DNA from: Streptomyces vietnamensis
GTDB taxonomy: Bacteria > Actinomycetota > Actinomycetes > Streptomycetales > Streptomycetaceae
DNA: 64,000 nt
Direction: 5' to 3'
NCBI RefSeq assembly: GCF_000830005.1
Contig: NZ_CP010407.1
Span: forward strand, 5,150,001-5,214,000
Shown: in pieces, positions 37,300-47,151 of the stretch
How the letters are laid out: the number at the start of each line of letters is the position of its first letter
How positions within the stretch are numbered: position 1 is the first letter of the stretch
The notes under the pieces: generated by a model
Told to the model about the DNA's origin: nothing
Database searches by the model: none
Seen by the model: the letters and a program-made list of their open reading frames with translations, nothing else
Made by a program: the position numbers and the translations under genes

Positions 37300-37790
37300 G
37301 CGGGGCGCGGGGTGTAGTGGCCGGGCGTCATCCGGGTGGTGACGCCGATCCGGTTCCAGGCGTTGATCGTGACGATCGCGGCGATGACCCGGGCGAGCTC
37401 GGTCTCGTCGAAGTGCGCGGCGGCCTTCGCGTACACCTCGTCGGGGACGAAGCCGTCGGTGAGGACGGTGACGGCCTCGGTGAGGGCGAGCGCGGCGAGC
37501 TCGCGCTCGGTGTAGAAGTGCCGGGACTCCTCCCAGGCGGCCAGCTGCACGATCCGCTCGATGCTCTCGCCCTCGGCCAGCGCGTCCTTGCTGTGCATGT
37601 CGATGCAGAACGCACAGCGGTTGATCTGCGAGGCCCGGAGCTTGATCAGGTGGTACAGGGTCGGGTCGATGTCCTTCGCGGCCGCCGTCTCCAGCCGGAT
37701 CATGGCCCGGTAGAACTCGGGGAGGTGCTCGGCGAGGGGCATGCGGGGTGCGTGCTCGTGGGCGTACTGCTCGGTGAGTGCCGTCGTCAT
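37296..37790 (-). CDS. AhpD/carboxymuconolactone-decarboxylase-like protein
   Basis: A 164-residue all-helical protein with the redox CxxC and downstream His of AhpD-like enzymes (RCAFCIDMHSKDA) and the usual LIKLRASQIN lead-in. Such proteins are peroxide or alkylhydroperoxide partners or general thiol peroxidases. ATG 37790, preceded by GGTGGACGG, is preferred over GTG 37799. Only 47 bases separate it from the divergent MocR gene, so that regulator probably controls it. Confidence 0.87.
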   Translation of the reverse strand: MTTALTEQYAHEHAPRMPLAEHLPEFYRAMIRLETAAAKDIDPTLYHLIKLRASQINRCAFCIDMHSKDALAEGESIERIVQLAAWEESRHFYTERELAALALTEAVTVLTDGFVPDEVYAKAAAHFDETELARVIAAIVTINAWNRIGVTTRMTPGHYTPRPA

Positions 37791-37837
37791 GCCGTCCACC
37801 GTACGAAGCCGATGGCTCAGCGGTATGGTCCATTTCC

Positions 37838-39328
37838 ATGGCGAACGAGTGGGCCAGTTTCGGGGCCGACCTCCATCTGGAAGTCCGCGGCACCCGGCTC
37901 CGCGCGGGCCTCATGGACGCCCTGCGGGAGGCGGTCCGCAGCGGGCGCCTGGAGGCCGGTACGCGGCTGCCGTCCTCCCGCCAGCTCGCCGCCGACCTCG
38001 GCATGGCCCGCAACACCGTCGCCGACGCGTACGCCGAGCTGGTCGCCGAGGGCTGGCTCACCGCCCGGCAGGGCTCCGGGACCCGCGTCGCCCGCCGGAC
38101 CGCGCCCCGCGCGCCGGAGCTCTCCGGCCCGCCGTCCCGCACGCCCGCGCCGTCGTTCCCCAAGCTCTCGGCTTCGCTCGAGCAGGGGAGACCCCATTCG
38201 CCGCACCCGTCGGCCCCGCCGGCCGGTACGGGCCGGCCCGCCGCACCCGTGCACAACCTCAACTCCGGCACCCCCGACCTCGCCTCCTTCCCGCGCGCCG
38301 ACTGGCTCAAGGCGTACCGCCGGGCCCTCACCGACGCCCCCAACGAGGCCTTCGGGTACGGCGACCCGCGCGGCAGGCCCGAACTGCGCGCCGCGCTCGC
38401 CGAGTACCTCGCCCGCGCCCGGGGCGTGCACGCCCGGCCCGAGCGGATCGTGATCTGCGCGGGCTTCGTGCACGGCCTGATGCTGATCGGCCAGGTGCTG
38501 CGGGCCCGGGGCGTACGGGACGTGGCCGTCGAGTCGTACGGGCTCGGGCTCCACGACGACCTCCTGAGAAGGGCCGGACTCGGCACGCCCGTCCTGGCCT
38601 TCGACGAACACGGCACGAGGACCGAGGAGTTGGCCGCCCTCGACGGGTGCGGCGCGGTCCTCATGACGGCCGCCCACCAGTACCCATTGGGCGGCGCCCT
38701 GCCCCCGGACCGGCGGGCGGCGGTCGTCGACTGGGCGCGGGCCTCCGGCGGCTTCGTCCTGGAGGACGACTACGACGGGGAGTTCCGCTACGACCGGCAG
38801 CCGGTCGGAGCCCTCCAGGGCCTCGACCCCGAGCGCGTCGTCTACTTCGGCACCGCGAGCAAGTCCCTCGCGCCCGGCCTCCGCCTCGCCTGGATGGTCC
38901 TGCCGAAGGGCCTGGCGACGGAGGTGGCGGCGGCGAAGGGGGACGTGGACTGGTCGTCGAGCGCGCCGGACCAGCTGGCGTTCGCGGAGTTCCTGCGCTC
39001 GGGGGCGTACGACCGGCACGTACGGGCGATGCGGCTGCGCTACCGGCGGCGCCGCGACCAGCTGGTGGCGGCCGTCGCCGCGCACTCCCCGGAGACCCGG
39101 GTCAGCGGCATCGCGGCCGGCCTCCACGCCGTCCTGGCCCTCCCGCCCGGCACCGAGCAGGCCACCCTGCGGGCCGCCGCCTGGCGCGGCCTCGCCGTCC
39201 AGGGCGTCAACCAGTTCCGCCGCCCCACGGTGCCGCCCACCCTCGACGGCCTCGTCGTCGGCTACGCCACACCTCCGGACAGCGGCTGGCAGGGCGCCCT
39301 CCGGGCCCTGTGCGGCGTACTGCCCTGA
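37838..39328 (+). CDS. MocR/PdxR-type GntR-aminotransferase regulator
   Basis: A 496-residue fusion. A GntR winged helix (about 20-85, RLPSSRQLAADLGMARNTVADAYAELVAEGWL) is joined by a Pro-rich linker to a class I aminotransferase fold (from about 145), with PLP Lys342 in GTASKSLAPGLRLAW and FVLEDDYDGEFRYDR. MocR proteins sense PLP or an amine adduct. The short divergent region with a GGTCCATTTCCATGG element implies control of the AhpD-like/PEP-mutase-like operon. Confidence 0.9.
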   Translation: MANEWASFGADLHLEVRGTRLRAGLMDALREAVRSGRLEAGTRLPSSRQLAADLGMARNTVADAYAELVAEGWLTARQGSGTRVARRTAPRAPELSGPPSRTPAPSFPKLSASLEQGRPHSPHPSAPPAGTGRPAAPVHNLNSGTPDLASFPRADWLKAYRRALTDAPNEAFGYGDPRGRPELRAALAEYLARARGVHARPERIVICAGFVHGLMLIGQVLRARGVRDVAVESYGLGLHDDLLRRAGLGTPVLAFDEHGTRTEELAALDGCGAVLMTAAHQYPLGGALPPDRRAAVVDWARASGGFVLEDDYDGEFRYDRQPVGALQGLDPERVVYFGTASKSLAPGLRLAWMVLPKGLATEVAAAKGDVDWSSSAPDQLAFAEFLRSGAYDRHVRAMRLRYRRRRDQLVAAVAAHSPETRVSGIAAGLHAVLALPPGTEQATLRAAAWRGLAVQGVNQFRRPTVPPTLDGLVVGYATPPDSGWQGALRALCGVLP

Positions 39329-39344
39329 GGGCTCACGCGGCCGG

Positions 39345-40196
39345 TCAGGACGGGGCGATCGTCTCCGGGGAGGGGACCGGGGCCGGCGCCTCGCCGAAGC
39401 GGGCCAGGGTCAGGGAGCCCGCCACCGCCACGGCGAAACCGAGGATCGCCAGCCAGTTGAGCCCCTCCCGCGTACGGTCCCCGAGCCAGGCCACCCCCAC
39501 GATCGCGGGGCCGATCGTTTCTCCCAGCACCGCGCCCGCCGTCGCCGTGGTCACCGAGCCGCGCTGGAGCGCCGAGGTCAGCAGCATGAACGCGGCCCCG
39601 CCGCCGACGAGGAGCGCGTACCAGACGGGATCGGTGAAGTCGATGCCGTCGATCAGCCGGACCGCGATCTCCACCACCCCGAAGCCGAAACCCGCCCCGA
39701 GACCGAGGACGAGCGCCCGGGACCGCGCCGGCAGCCGGCCCGCCGCCATGCCGAGCAGCAGGACCCCGAAGGAGATCCCGAGCAGCGCCCAGCGCAGCGC
39801 CTCCGAGACGTCCCGGTGGCCCTCCTTGCCGGAGGCGAGCGCCAGCATCGCGAGCCCCGCGCAGACCACGGCGACGGCCGCCCACTCCACCCGGCTCAGC
39901 CGCACCTTGAGGACACGGGAGGCGATGACCGCCGTGACCGCCAGACTCGCGGCGAGCGCCGCGCCCACCACGTAGATGGGGAGCGTCCGCAGCGCCACGA
40001 TCTGCAGCACGAAGCCCAGGCCGTCCGCCCCGAGGCCGGCCAGATAGCGCCACTGCCTAAGGGCCCGCCACATCAGCGCGACGTCGACGCCGCCGCCCGT
40101 CCCCGGCTCGGCGGCACGGGCGGCCATCGCCTGGAGGACCGAGGCCGCGCCGAAGCAGACGGACGAGGCCAGCGCACAAATCATCCCGAGTAGCAC
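39345..40196 (-). CDS. EamA/DMT-family transporter
   Basis: A 283-residue protein with about ten hydrophobic segments in two repeats, typical of drug/metabolite (EamA-type) exporters. An early ASSVCFGAASVLQAMA helix and a late AGAVLGETIGPAIVG segment are family-like. GTG 40196 and ATG 40184 are both possible. Substrate unknown; no regulator adjoins it. Confidence 0.82.
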   Translation of the reverse strand: MLLGMICALASSVCFGAASVLQAMAARAAEPGTGGGVDVALMWRALRQWRYLAGLGADGLGFVLQIVALRTLPIYVVGAALAASLAVTAVIASRVLKVRLSRVEWAAVAVVCAGLAMLALASGKEGHRDVSEALRWALLGISFGVLLLGMAAGRLPARSRALVLGLGAGFGFGVVEIAVRLIDGIDFTDPVWYALLVGGGAAFMLLTSALQRGSVTTATAGAVLGETIGPAIVGVAWLGDRTREGLNWLAILGFAVAVAGSLTLARFGEAPAPVPSPETIAPS

Positions 40197-40299
40197 GAAC
40201 CGACTCTAGGGCGTGCGGCCGGAAATCAGAGGCCGGAAATCACCGGCCTACACTGTGCGGTCGCGGCGCGTTCGCGAGGGCGAAGGGGAGGCGACGGAC

Positions 40300-40590
40300 A
40301 TGCGGAAGCTGAGGTCGAGCACGGTGGTGCTCGGCGGGATGGGCGTGCTCGCGGCGACGATCACCGCGTGCGGTTCGGAGCCGGACAAGCGGTGCGTGGA
40401 CCCGCTGACCCGGGAGGAGCTGCCCAGCTACCGCTGCGAGAGCGGCGGCGGGAGCGACGGCAACAGCAGCACCCGCGGCTCGTACTACTACGGCGGCACC
40501 GTACGCGACCGCAAGGTGAGCGGCGGCAGCTTCGACAAGACCGCCGTGGACACCGGCGGCTTCGGCTGCTCCGGCACCGGCGGCGGCTGA
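40300..40590 (+). CDS. Small lipoprotein
   Basis: A 96-residue lipoprotein. A basic start and hydrophobic stretch lead to the lipobox ITAC (Cys about residue 24). The mature part is Gly/Ser/Tyr-rich with three more Cys (KRCVDP, SYRCES, GFGCSG). GGGGAGG precedes ATG 40300. The stop is 18 bases before the glutathionylspermidine-synthase-like gene. E. coli has a similar pairing (YgiB lipoprotein with YgiC ligase), which suggests a joint envelope role. Confidence 0.85.
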   Translation: MRKLRSSTVVLGGMGVLAATITACGSEPDKRCVDPLTREELPSYRCESGGGSDGNSSTRGSYYYGGTVRDRKVSGGSFDKTAVDTGGFGCSGTGGG

Positions 40591-40608
40591 GGCGGGCCGG
40601 CGCGCACC

Positions 40609-41793
40609 ATGGAACGCCACACCATCGAGCCCAGGCCCGGCTGGCAGCAGACGGTCGAGGAGCAGGGGCTCGTCTACCCGCTGACCCGCTACCCGGACGG
40701 TTCGCTGCGCCCGTACTGGGACGAGAGCGCGTACTACTCCTTCTCGCTGCCCGAGGTCGAGGCCCTGGAGGAGGTCGTCGAGGAGCTGCACGCCCTGTGC
40801 CTGGCGGCGGCCGAACACATCGTCGAGCAGAACCGTTTCGCCGAGCTCGGGATCACCGACCCGAAGCTGGCGGGCCTGGTCGCCGAGTCCTGGCGGCGCC
40901 GCGCCGAACTCCCCTCCCTGTACGGCCGCTTCGACCTGCGCTACGACGGCACCGGCCCGGCCAAGATGCTGGAGTACAACGCCGACACCCCGACCTCCCT
41001 CGTGGAGGCCGCGAGCCCGCAGTGGTTCTGGATGGAGGAACGGTTCCCCGGCGCCGACCAGTGGAACTCCCTCCACGAGCGGCTCGTCGACGCCTGGAAG
41101 CGCCAGGCCCATCTGCTCCCGCCCGGCCCCCTGCACTTCGCCCACTCGGACGGCGACGAACTCGGCGAGGACCTGATGACGGTCGCGTACCTGCGCGAGA
41201 CCGCCCAGCAGGCCGGGATCGACACCGAGATGCTCTCCGTCGAGCGGATCGGCTGGGACCGGCTCTCGCGCCGCTTCGTCGACGACCGGCTCCGCTTCAT
41301 CCGCAGCTGCTTCAAGCTCTACCCGTGGGAGTGGCTGACCACCGACCGCTTCGGCCGGCACGTCCTGGACACCCTCGACAACGGCGGCGGCACCGGCACC
41401 ACCTGCTGGATCGAGCCCGCCTGGAAGATGCTGCTCTCCAACAAGGCGCTCCTCGCGATCCTGTGGGAGCTGAACCCGGGCCACCCCAACCTGCTGCCCG
41501 CCCACCTCGACGGGCCGCGCGAACTCGCCGCCACCACCGGCTGGGTCGCCAAGCCGCTGCTCGGCCGCGAGGGCGCGGGCGTCACCCTGCACGAGGCCGG
41601 CACGGAGCCCTTCGTACGGGACGGGGAGGCCTGCTGCTACCAGGAGCTGGCCCCGCTGCCCGACTTCGACGGCAACCGGGTGGTGCTCGGCGCGTGGGTC
41701 GTCGAGGACGAGGCGGCGGGGCTCGGCATCCGGGAGTCGGCGGGCCTCGTCACCGACGAGTACGCCCGCTTCCTCCCGCACGTGATCCTGTAG
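40609..41793 (+). CDS. Glutathionylspermidine-synthase-like ATP-grasp ligase (YgiC/YjfC family)
   Basis: A 394-residue protein with the ATP-grasp fold of the synthase domain of glutathionylspermidine synthetase. Recognisable motifs are GRFDLRYDGTGPAKMLEYNADTPTS in part (Arg/Asp/Glu/Asn ligands), LYPWEW, IEPAWK, NKALLAILWELNP and VAKPLLGREGAGV. There is no amidase domain. Actinobacteria lack glutathione, so the true substrate is unknown; other members probably ligate a peptide to an amine. It is translationally close to the lipoprotein gene. Confidence 0.85.
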   Translation: MERHTIEPRPGWQQTVEEQGLVYPLTRYPDGSLRPYWDESAYYSFSLPEVEALEEVVEELHALCLAAAEHIVEQNRFAELGITDPKLAGLVAESWRRRAELPSLYGRFDLRYDGTGPAKMLEYNADTPTSLVEAASPQWFWMEERFPGADQWNSLHERLVDAWKRQAHLLPPGPLHFAHSDGDELGEDLMTVAYLRETAQQAGIDTEMLSVERIGWDRLSRRFVDDRLRFIRSCFKLYPWEWLTTDRFGRHVLDTLDNGGGTGTTCWIEPAWKMLLSNKALLAILWELNPGHPNLLPAHLDGPRELAATTGWVAKPLLGREGAGVTLHEAGTEPFVRDGEACCYQELAPLPDFDGNRVVLGAWVVEDEAAGLGIRESAGLVTDEYARFLPHVIL

Positions 41794-41819
41794 CCGGGGC
41801 TGCTCGGGCCTCCTCGGGC

Positions 41820-42515
41820 CTACTCGGGGACGTACTCCCGCAGCGGCGCCGGCTTCAGGCCCGCCGCCTCCGCCGCGTCCAGGGCCCGCTTCAGGTCCTG
41901 CGCCACCGTCTCGTTGAAGTGCAGCAGGATGATGTCGCCGGCCTTGAGCCGCGGGGTCGGCGGGGTCCACTGGCCCCAGGTCGTCAGGTCGTACGTCCAC
42001 GTGACCAGCGCCTTCGCCCCGCACTCCCGCGCGGTGGTCCGGGTGGTCGCGTCGTACGTGCCGTACGGCGGGCGCAGCAGCCGCGGTCCGTCGCCGAACT
42101 GCGCGAGGTGCTGCTCGCGGGCCCCGCACACCTCCGCCTTCTGCCCGGCGGCGTCGAGGGTGGTCAGGTCCGGGTGGTCGACGGTGTGGTTCTCGACGCG
42201 GGAGCGGCCCTGGTCGAGCAGGGTGTGGAAGTAGCCGGAGTCGTACGAGTACGCCCCGGGCAGCAGGAAGAGCGACGCGGGTACCCGGCGGTCGAGCAGC
42301 AGCCGCGCGGCGGCGGGATCGTGGTACCAGCCGTCGTCGATCGTGATGAAGACGACCGGGTCGGTGGTCTCCACGTGGGAGACCACCGGGACGGGCTCGG
42401 GCCAGGCCGCCTCCGGGGCGGCGTGCGCGGGTCCGGTGAACGCGCCGAGGAGCGCGAGCGGGACGAGGGCGGCGAGCGCGGCACGCACGGCGTGACGCAG
42501 ACGGAGTCTCGGCAT
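41820..42515 (-). CDS. Secreted polysaccharide deacetylase
   Basis: A 231-residue NodB-domain protein with a signal peptide (LAALVPLALLGAFTGPAHA, cleavage after about residue 32). NodB motif 1 is FITIDDGW, motif 2 His residues are in ENHTVDHPDL, and motif 3 is RPPYGTYD; the C-terminal IILLHFNE closes the site. It probably removes N- or O-acetyl groups from peptidoglycan or another polysaccharide. It is monocistronic between the ligase and rocD. Confidence 0.9.
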   Translation of the reverse strand: MPRLRLRHAVRAALAALVPLALLGAFTGPAHAAPEAAWPEPVPVVSHVETTDPVVFITIDDGWYHDPAAARLLLDRRVPASLFLLPGAYSYDSGYFHTLLDQGRSRVENHTVDHPDLTTLDAAGQKAEVCGAREQHLAQFGDGPRLLRPPYGTYDATTRTTARECGAKALVTWTYDLTTWGQWTPPTPRLKAGDIILLHFNETVAQDLKRALDAAEAAGLKPAPLREYVPE

Positions 42516-42594
42516 GGCGGCATCATTGGCCTAGACCAAGTCCGGTGTCAATGAGTCGAGTTGACGGCTCGCCACCCCCTCCAAACGGACGCCG

Positions 42595-43800
42595 TCAGTC
42601 CGACAAGACCCCCCGCAACTGCTCGAGACCCCAGTCCAGGTCCTCCTTGCTGATCACCAGCGGCGGAGCGATCCGGATCGTCGACCCGTGGGTGTCCTTC
42701 ACCAGGACCCCCCGCTCCATCAGCCGCTCCGAGATCTGCCGGCCCGTGCCCTTCGACGGCACGATGTCCACGCCGGCCCACAGCCCGCGCCCGCGCACCG
42801 CCTCCACCGCGCCGCCGCCCACGAGCAGCCCCAGCTCCGCGTGGAGGTGCTCGCCCAGCTCCGCCGCCCGCTCCTGGAACTCGCCCGTCCGCAGCATCGC
42901 GATCACCTCCAGGGCCACCGCGCAGGCCAGCGGGTTCCCGCCGAACGTCGACCCGTGCTCACCCGGCCGGAAGACCCCGAGGACGTCACGGTCGGCCACC
43001 ACCGCCGACACCGGCACCACCCCGCCGCCCAGCGCCTTCCCCAGGACGTACACGTCCGGCACCACGCCCTCGTGCTCGCACGCGAACGTCCGCCCCGTCC
43101 GGCCGAGCCCCGACTGGATCTCGTCCGCCATGAACAGCACGTTCTTCCGGCGGGTCAGCTCCCGCACCCCCGCCAGATAGCCGGCCGGCGGGACCAGGAC
43201 CCCCGCCTCGCCCTGGATCGGCTCGATCAGCACGGCCACCGTGTGCGCGGTGACCGCCGCCTCCATCGCCGTCAGATCCCCGTACGGCACGATCTCGAAG
43301 CCCGGCGTGTACGGCCCGTAGTGGTCGCGCGCCTCGTGGTCCGTCGAGAAGCTCACGATCGTCGTCGTCCGGCCGTGGAAGTTGTTCGCCGCCACCACGA
43401 TCTTCGCGTGCCCGTCCGGCACGCCCTTCACCTCGTACCCCCACTTCCGGGCGGTCTTCACGGCCGTCTCGACCGCCTCCGCCCCCGTGTTCATCGGCAG
43501 CACCGCCTCCTTCCCGCACAGCTCCGCGAGCTGCGCGCAGAACTCGGCGAACCGGTCGTGGTGGAAGGCGCGCGAGGTCAGCGTCACCCGCTCCAGCTGC
43601 GCCTTCGCGGCGTCGATCAGACGCCGGTTGCCGTGCCCGAAGTTGAGCGCCGAGTACCCGGCGAGCATGTCGAGATAGCGACGGCCCTCGACATCGGTCA
43701 TCCAGGCGCCGTCCGCCGAGGCGACGACGACCGGAAGGGGGTGGTAGTTGTGAGCGCTGTGCGCGTCCGCGGAAGCGATCGCGTCTTCTGTCCTCGACAC
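42595..43800 (-). CDS. rocD: Ornithine aminotransferase
   Basis: A 401-residue class III aminotransferase that turns ornithine and 2-oxoglutarate into glutamate semialdehyde and glutamate. PLP Lys255 is in [12 protein letters not shown], with [14 protein letters not shown] and the early [17 protein letters not shown] typical of OAT. GTG 43800 follows GGAGATCCC. Acetylornithine or GABA aminotransferase is less likely given the YSALNFGH segment. Divergent from glyA. Confidence 0.93.
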   Translation of the reverse strand: MSRTEDAIASADAHSAHNYHPLPVVVASADGAWMTDVEGRRYLDMLAGYSALNFGHGNRRLIDAAKAQLERVTLTSRAFHHDRFAEFCAQLAELCGKEAVLPMNTGAEAVETAVKTARKWGYEVKGVPDGHAKIVVAANNFHGRTTTIVSFSTDHEARDHYGPYTPGFEIVPYGDLTAMEAAVTAHTVAVLIEPIQGEAGVLVPPAGYLAGVRELTRRKNVLFMADEIQSGLGRTGRTFACEHEGVVPDVYVLGKALGGGVVPVSAVVADRDVLGVFRPGEHGSTFGGNPLACAVALEVIAMLRTGEFQERAAELGEHLHAELGLLVGGGAVEAVRGRGLWAGVDIVPSKGTGRQISERLMERGVLVKDTHGSTIRIAPPLVISKEDLDWGLEQLRGVLSD

Positions 43801-43926
43801 GGGATCTCCGTTCGTCCTGCGGCTCGGGGGGTGGCTCGTCCCCAGGGGGCTGTGGCCCCTTTCTTATCGTCGCTCGGATGCCGGACAGGGAAACCTCGGC
43901 GACGGCGCGCCAGCTACCCTGGAAAC

Positions 43927-44029
43927 ACGCACGGCGACTGGCGTACGGGGAAGCGACCCCGGGGAAGCCGCGCGCGCTCCACCACACGAGGTGCCGCTCG
44001 CCTGGGCATCACGGGCCCCCGGTCCCGTG
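43927..44029 (+). promoter_or_regulatory. ZTP riboswitch (pfl motif) upstream of glyA
   Basis: The glyA leader carries the two conserved blocks of the ZTP/ZMP aptamer: CGGCGACTGGCG (from 43932) with CCGGGGAAGCCG (to 43970) forming the first helix and internal loop, then TGCC-GCTCGCCT-GGGCA (43992-44008), which contains the hallmark CGCCTGGGCA. The expression platform follows: CACGGG/CCCGTG (44010-44029) competes with GGTCCCG/CGGGACC (44021-44027 with 44043-44049). ZTP rises when 10-formyl-THF is short, so glyA would be switched on to refill one-carbon units. Confidence 0.88.
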
Positions 44030-44078
44030 CGCACCTCAGCCCCGGGACCGTTCCGCCGAACGCCCGGAGGACACCACC

Positions 44079-45347
44079 ATGACCGCACCGCAGCAGCACC
44101 CCGCACTCACCGCCGCCGACCCCGAGCTCGCCGCCCTCGTCGGCGCCGAGGAACGGCTCCAGGCCGAGACCCTGCGCCTCATCCCCAGCGAGAACTACGT
44201 CTCCGCCGCCGTCCTCGAAGCCTCCGGCACCGTCCTCCAGAACAAGTACAGCGAGGGCTACCCCGGCCGCCGCTACTACGAGGGCCAGCAGAACATCGAC
44301 CAGGTCGAGACCCTCGCCATCGAGCGCGCCAAGGCCCTCTTCGGCGTCGACCACGCCAACGTCCAGCCCTACTCCGGCTCCCCGGCCAACCTCGCCGTCT
44401 ACCTCGCCTTCGCGAAGCCCGGCGACACCGTCATGGGCATGGCCCTGCCGATGGGCGGCCACCTCACCCACGGCTGGGGCGTCTCCGCCACCGGCACCTG
44501 GTTCCAGGGCGTCCAGTACGGCGTGCGCAAGGACAACGGGCTCATCGACTTCGACCAGGTCCGCGAGCTCGCCCTCAAGGAGCGCCCGAAGGTCATCTTC
44601 TGCGGCGGCACCGCCCTGCCCCGCACCATCGACTTCGCCGCCTTCGGCGAGATCGCCCGCGAGTCCGGCGCCGTCCTCGTCGCCGACGTCGCCCACATCG
44701 CCGGCCTCATCGCCGGCGGCGCCCACCCGTCCCCGGTCGGGCACGTGGACGTCATCTCCACGACCACCCACAAGACCCTCCGCGGCCCGCGCGGCGCCAT
44801 GCTCATGTCCACCGAGGAGCACGCCAAGGCCCTCGACAAGGCCGTCTTCCCCGGCCTCCAGGGCGGCCCGCACAACCAGACCACCGCCGCCATCGCCGTC
44901 GCCCTCCGCGAGGCCTCCCAGCCCTCCTTCCGCGACTACGCCCACGCCGTCGTCGCCAACGCCAAGGCCCTCGCCGAGGCGCTCCTCGCCCGCGGCTTCG
45001 ACCTGGTCTCCGGCGGCACCGACAACCACCTGATCCTGATCGACCTCACCCCCAAGCAGGTCCCGGGCAAGATCGCCGCGAAGGCCCTCGACCGGGCCGG
45101 GATCGTCGTCAACTACAACACCGTCCCTTACGACCCCCGGAAGCCCTTCGACCCCTCCGGCATCCGCATCGGCACCCCGTCCCTCACCTCCCGCGGCCTG
45201 ACCGTCGCGCACATGCCGCAGGTCGCCGAGTGGATCGACCGCGCGGTGGCCGCCGCGGGCACGGGCGACGAGGAGACCCTCGCCGCCGTCCGCGCGGAGG
45301 TCGCCGACCTGATGGCCGCGTTCCCGGCCCCGGGCCTCCCCGTCTGA
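44079..45347 (+). CDS. glyA: Serine hydroxymethyltransferase
   Basis: A 422-residue PLP enzyme converting serine and THF to glycine and 5,10-methylene-THF. PLP Lys232 is in [36 protein letters not shown] and [12 protein letters not shown] are also family blocks. CGGAGG precedes ATG 44079 by 8 bases; the upstream open frame covers the riboswitch and is not coding. It works with folD and purNH of this window. Confidence 0.97.
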   Translation: MTAPQQHPALTAADPELAALVGAEERLQAETLRLIPSENYVSAAVLEASGTVLQNKYSEGYPGRRYYEGQQNIDQVETLAIERAKALFGVDHANVQPYSGSPANLAVYLAFAKPGDTVMGMALPMGGHLTHGWGVSATGTWFQGVQYGVRKDNGLIDFDQVRELALKERPKVIFCGGTALPRTIDFAAFGEIARESGAVLVADVAHIAGLIAGGAHPSPVGHVDVISTTTHKTLRGPRGAMLMSTEEHAKALDKAVFPGLQGGPHNQTTAAIAVALREASQPSFRDYAHAVVANAKALAEALLARGFDLVSGGTDNHLILIDLTPKQVPGKIAAKALDRAGIVVNYNTVPYDPRKPFDPSGIRIGTPSLTSRGLTVAHMPQVAEWIDRAVAAAGTGDEETLAAVRAEVADLMAAFPAPGLPV

Positions 45348-45367
45348 CGCACCGGCGTCCGACCCGC

Positions 45368-45391
45368 CCCCCGCTCCTTCGGGAGCGGGGG
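45368..45391 (+). terminator. Terminator after glyA
   Basis: A 10-bp stem CCCCCGCTCC/GGAGCGGGGG closed by a UUCG tetraloop, followed by ATTGTG. Confidence 0.88.
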
Positions 45392-45454
45392 ATTGTGTCG
45401 CGCGTCTCATCGGCCTTGATGGGTTCGGCCCCGACACCTGAGAGAATGATGTGC

Positions 45455-46468
45455 ATGGCCTCTGACAGTCCCCGTGTGCTCTCCGGAATCCAGCCCACCG
45501 CAGGCTCGTTCCACCTCGGCAACTACCTCGGCGCCGTCCGCCAGTGGGTCGCCCTGCAGGAGACCCACGACGCCTTCTACATGGTCGTCGACCTGCACGC
45601 GATCACGGTCCCGCAGGACCCCGCCGAGCTGCGCGCCAACACCCGGCTCGCCGCCGCCCAGCTGCTCGCCGCCGGTCTCGACCCCGAGCGCTGCACCCTC
45701 TTCATCCAGAGCCACGTCCCCGAGCACGCACAGCTCGGCTGGGTCATGAACTGCCTCACCGGCTTCGGCGAGGCCTCCCGCATGACCCAGTTCAAGGACA
45801 AGTCCGCGAAGCAGGGCGCCGACCGCGCCACCGTCGGCCTCTTCACGTACCCGATCCTCCAGGTCGCGGACATCCTGCTCTACCAGGCCGACCAGGTTCC
45901 GGTCGGCGAGGACCAGCGCCAGCACATCGAGCTGACCCGCGACCTCGCGGAGCGCTTCAACGGCCGCTTCGGCGAGACGTTCACGATCCCCGCGCCGTAC
46001 ATCCTCAAGGAGACGGGGAAGATCTACGACCTCCAGGACCCGGCGATCAAGATGAGCAAGTCGGCGTCGACGCCGAAGGGACTCATCAACCTCCTGGACG
46101 ACCCGAAGGTCACCGCGAAGAAGGTCAAGAGCGCGGTCACCGACACCGAGACGGTGATCCGCTTCGACCCGGAGAACAAGGCCGGCGTCTCCAACCTGCT
46201 CAGCATCATGTCCACGCTCACCTCCACCTCCGTCGAGGACCTGGAGAAGAGCTACGAGGGCAAGATGTACGGCGCGCTGAAGACGGATCTCGCCGAGGTC
46301 ATGGTGGACTTCGTCACGCCGTTCCGGTCCCGCACCCAGGAATACCTGGACGACCCGGAGACGCTGGACTCGGTCCTGGCCAAGGGCGCGGAGAAGGCCC
46401 GTGCCGTGGCCGCCGAGACGCTGGCGCAGACGTACGAGCGCATCGGCTTCCTGCCCGCCAAGCACTGA
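45455..46468 (+). CDS. trpS: Tryptophanyl-tRNA synthetase
   Basis: A 337-residue class I synthetase. The HIGH-equivalent is [14 protein letters not shown], and the KMSKS loop is KMSKS at residues 199-203. [19 protein letters not shown] is typical of TrpS. ATG 45455 (MASDSP) gives the usual length; two ATGs at 45446 and 45449 are in frame. Actinobacteria often have a second, indolmycin-resistant trpS elsewhere, which this window cannot show. Confidence 0.96.
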   Translation: MASDSPRVLSGIQPTAGSFHLGNYLGAVRQWVALQETHDAFYMVVDLHAITVPQDPAELRANTRLAAAQLLAAGLDPERCTLFIQSHVPEHAQLGWVMNCLTGFGEASRMTQFKDKSAKQGADRATVGLFTYPILQVADILLYQADQVPVGEDQRQHIELTRDLAERFNGRFGETFTIPAPYILKETGKIYDLQDPAIKMSKSASTPKGLINLLDDPKVTAKKVKSAVTDTETVIRFDPENKAGVSNLLSIMSTLTSTSVEDLEKSYEGKMYGALKTDLAEVMVDFVTPFRSRTQEYLDDPETLDSVLAKGAEKARAVAAETLAQTYERIGFLPAKH

Positions 46469-46560
46469 GTCCGAGGACCCTGGCCCAAAGGGTGGTGCCT
46501 GCCGCACACTGGCGGCTGGCACCACCCGACACAAGTCGACCGACAACGGAGGAGAACGAC

Positions 46561-47151
46561 GTGGGGACCGTAACGCTCGGCGTTTCGATCGCGGTCCCGG
46601 AGCCCTACGGCAGCCTGCTCCAGGAGCGGCGCGCCGGCTTCGGGGACCCGGCCGCGTACGGCATCCCCACGCACATCACCCTGGTCCCGCCGACCGAGGT
46701 CACCGAGGAGCGGCTGCCGGAGATCGAGGCGCACCTCGCGGGCGTCGCCGCCGGCCACCAGCCGTTCCCCGTGCGCCTGGAGGGCACCGGGACCTTCCGG
46801 CCGCTCTCCCCGGTCGTCTTCGTGAAGCTGGCCGAGGGCGTGCCCCTCTGCAACCGGCTCCAGCACCTGATCCGCGACGAGGCCGGCCCCCTCGCGCGCG
46901 AGCTGCAGTTCCCGTACCACCCGCACGTCACCGTCGCCCACGGCATCTCCGAGGAGGGGATGGACCGGGCGTTCCAGGAGCTCGCCGGGTACGAGGCGGC
47001 CTGGACCTGCCGCTCCTTCGCGCTGTACGAGCAGGGCCCGGACGGAGTCTGGCGGAAGCTGTACGACTACGAGTTCGGCAGCGGCCGCCCGATCTCGGCG
47101 GTCCCGGCACAGGGCGGCAGCCCGGTCGACGAGCCGACGCCGACGGCCTAG
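46561..47151 (+). CDS. 2H phosphoesterase (2'-5' RNA ligase-like)
   Basis: A 196-residue protein with two His-x-Thr motifs of the 2H superfamily, HITLVPP (about residue 38) and HVTVAHGI (about 123). These enzymes act on 2'-5' or cyclic phosphates of RNA or nucleotides. GTG 46561 follows GGAGGAG. It lies 92 bases after trpS and may be co-transcribed. The C-terminal tail is duplicated in the downstream sequence. Confidence 0.88.
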   Translation: MGTVTLGVSIAVPEPYGSLLQERRAGFGDPAAYGIPTHITLVPPTEVTEERLPEIEAHLAGVAAGHQPFPVRLEGTGTFRPLSPVVFVKLAEGVPLCNRLQHLIRDEAGPLARELQFPYHPHVTVAHGISEEGMDRAFQELAGYEAAWTCRSFALYEQGPDGVWRKLYDYEFGSGRPISAVPAQGGSPVDEPTPTA

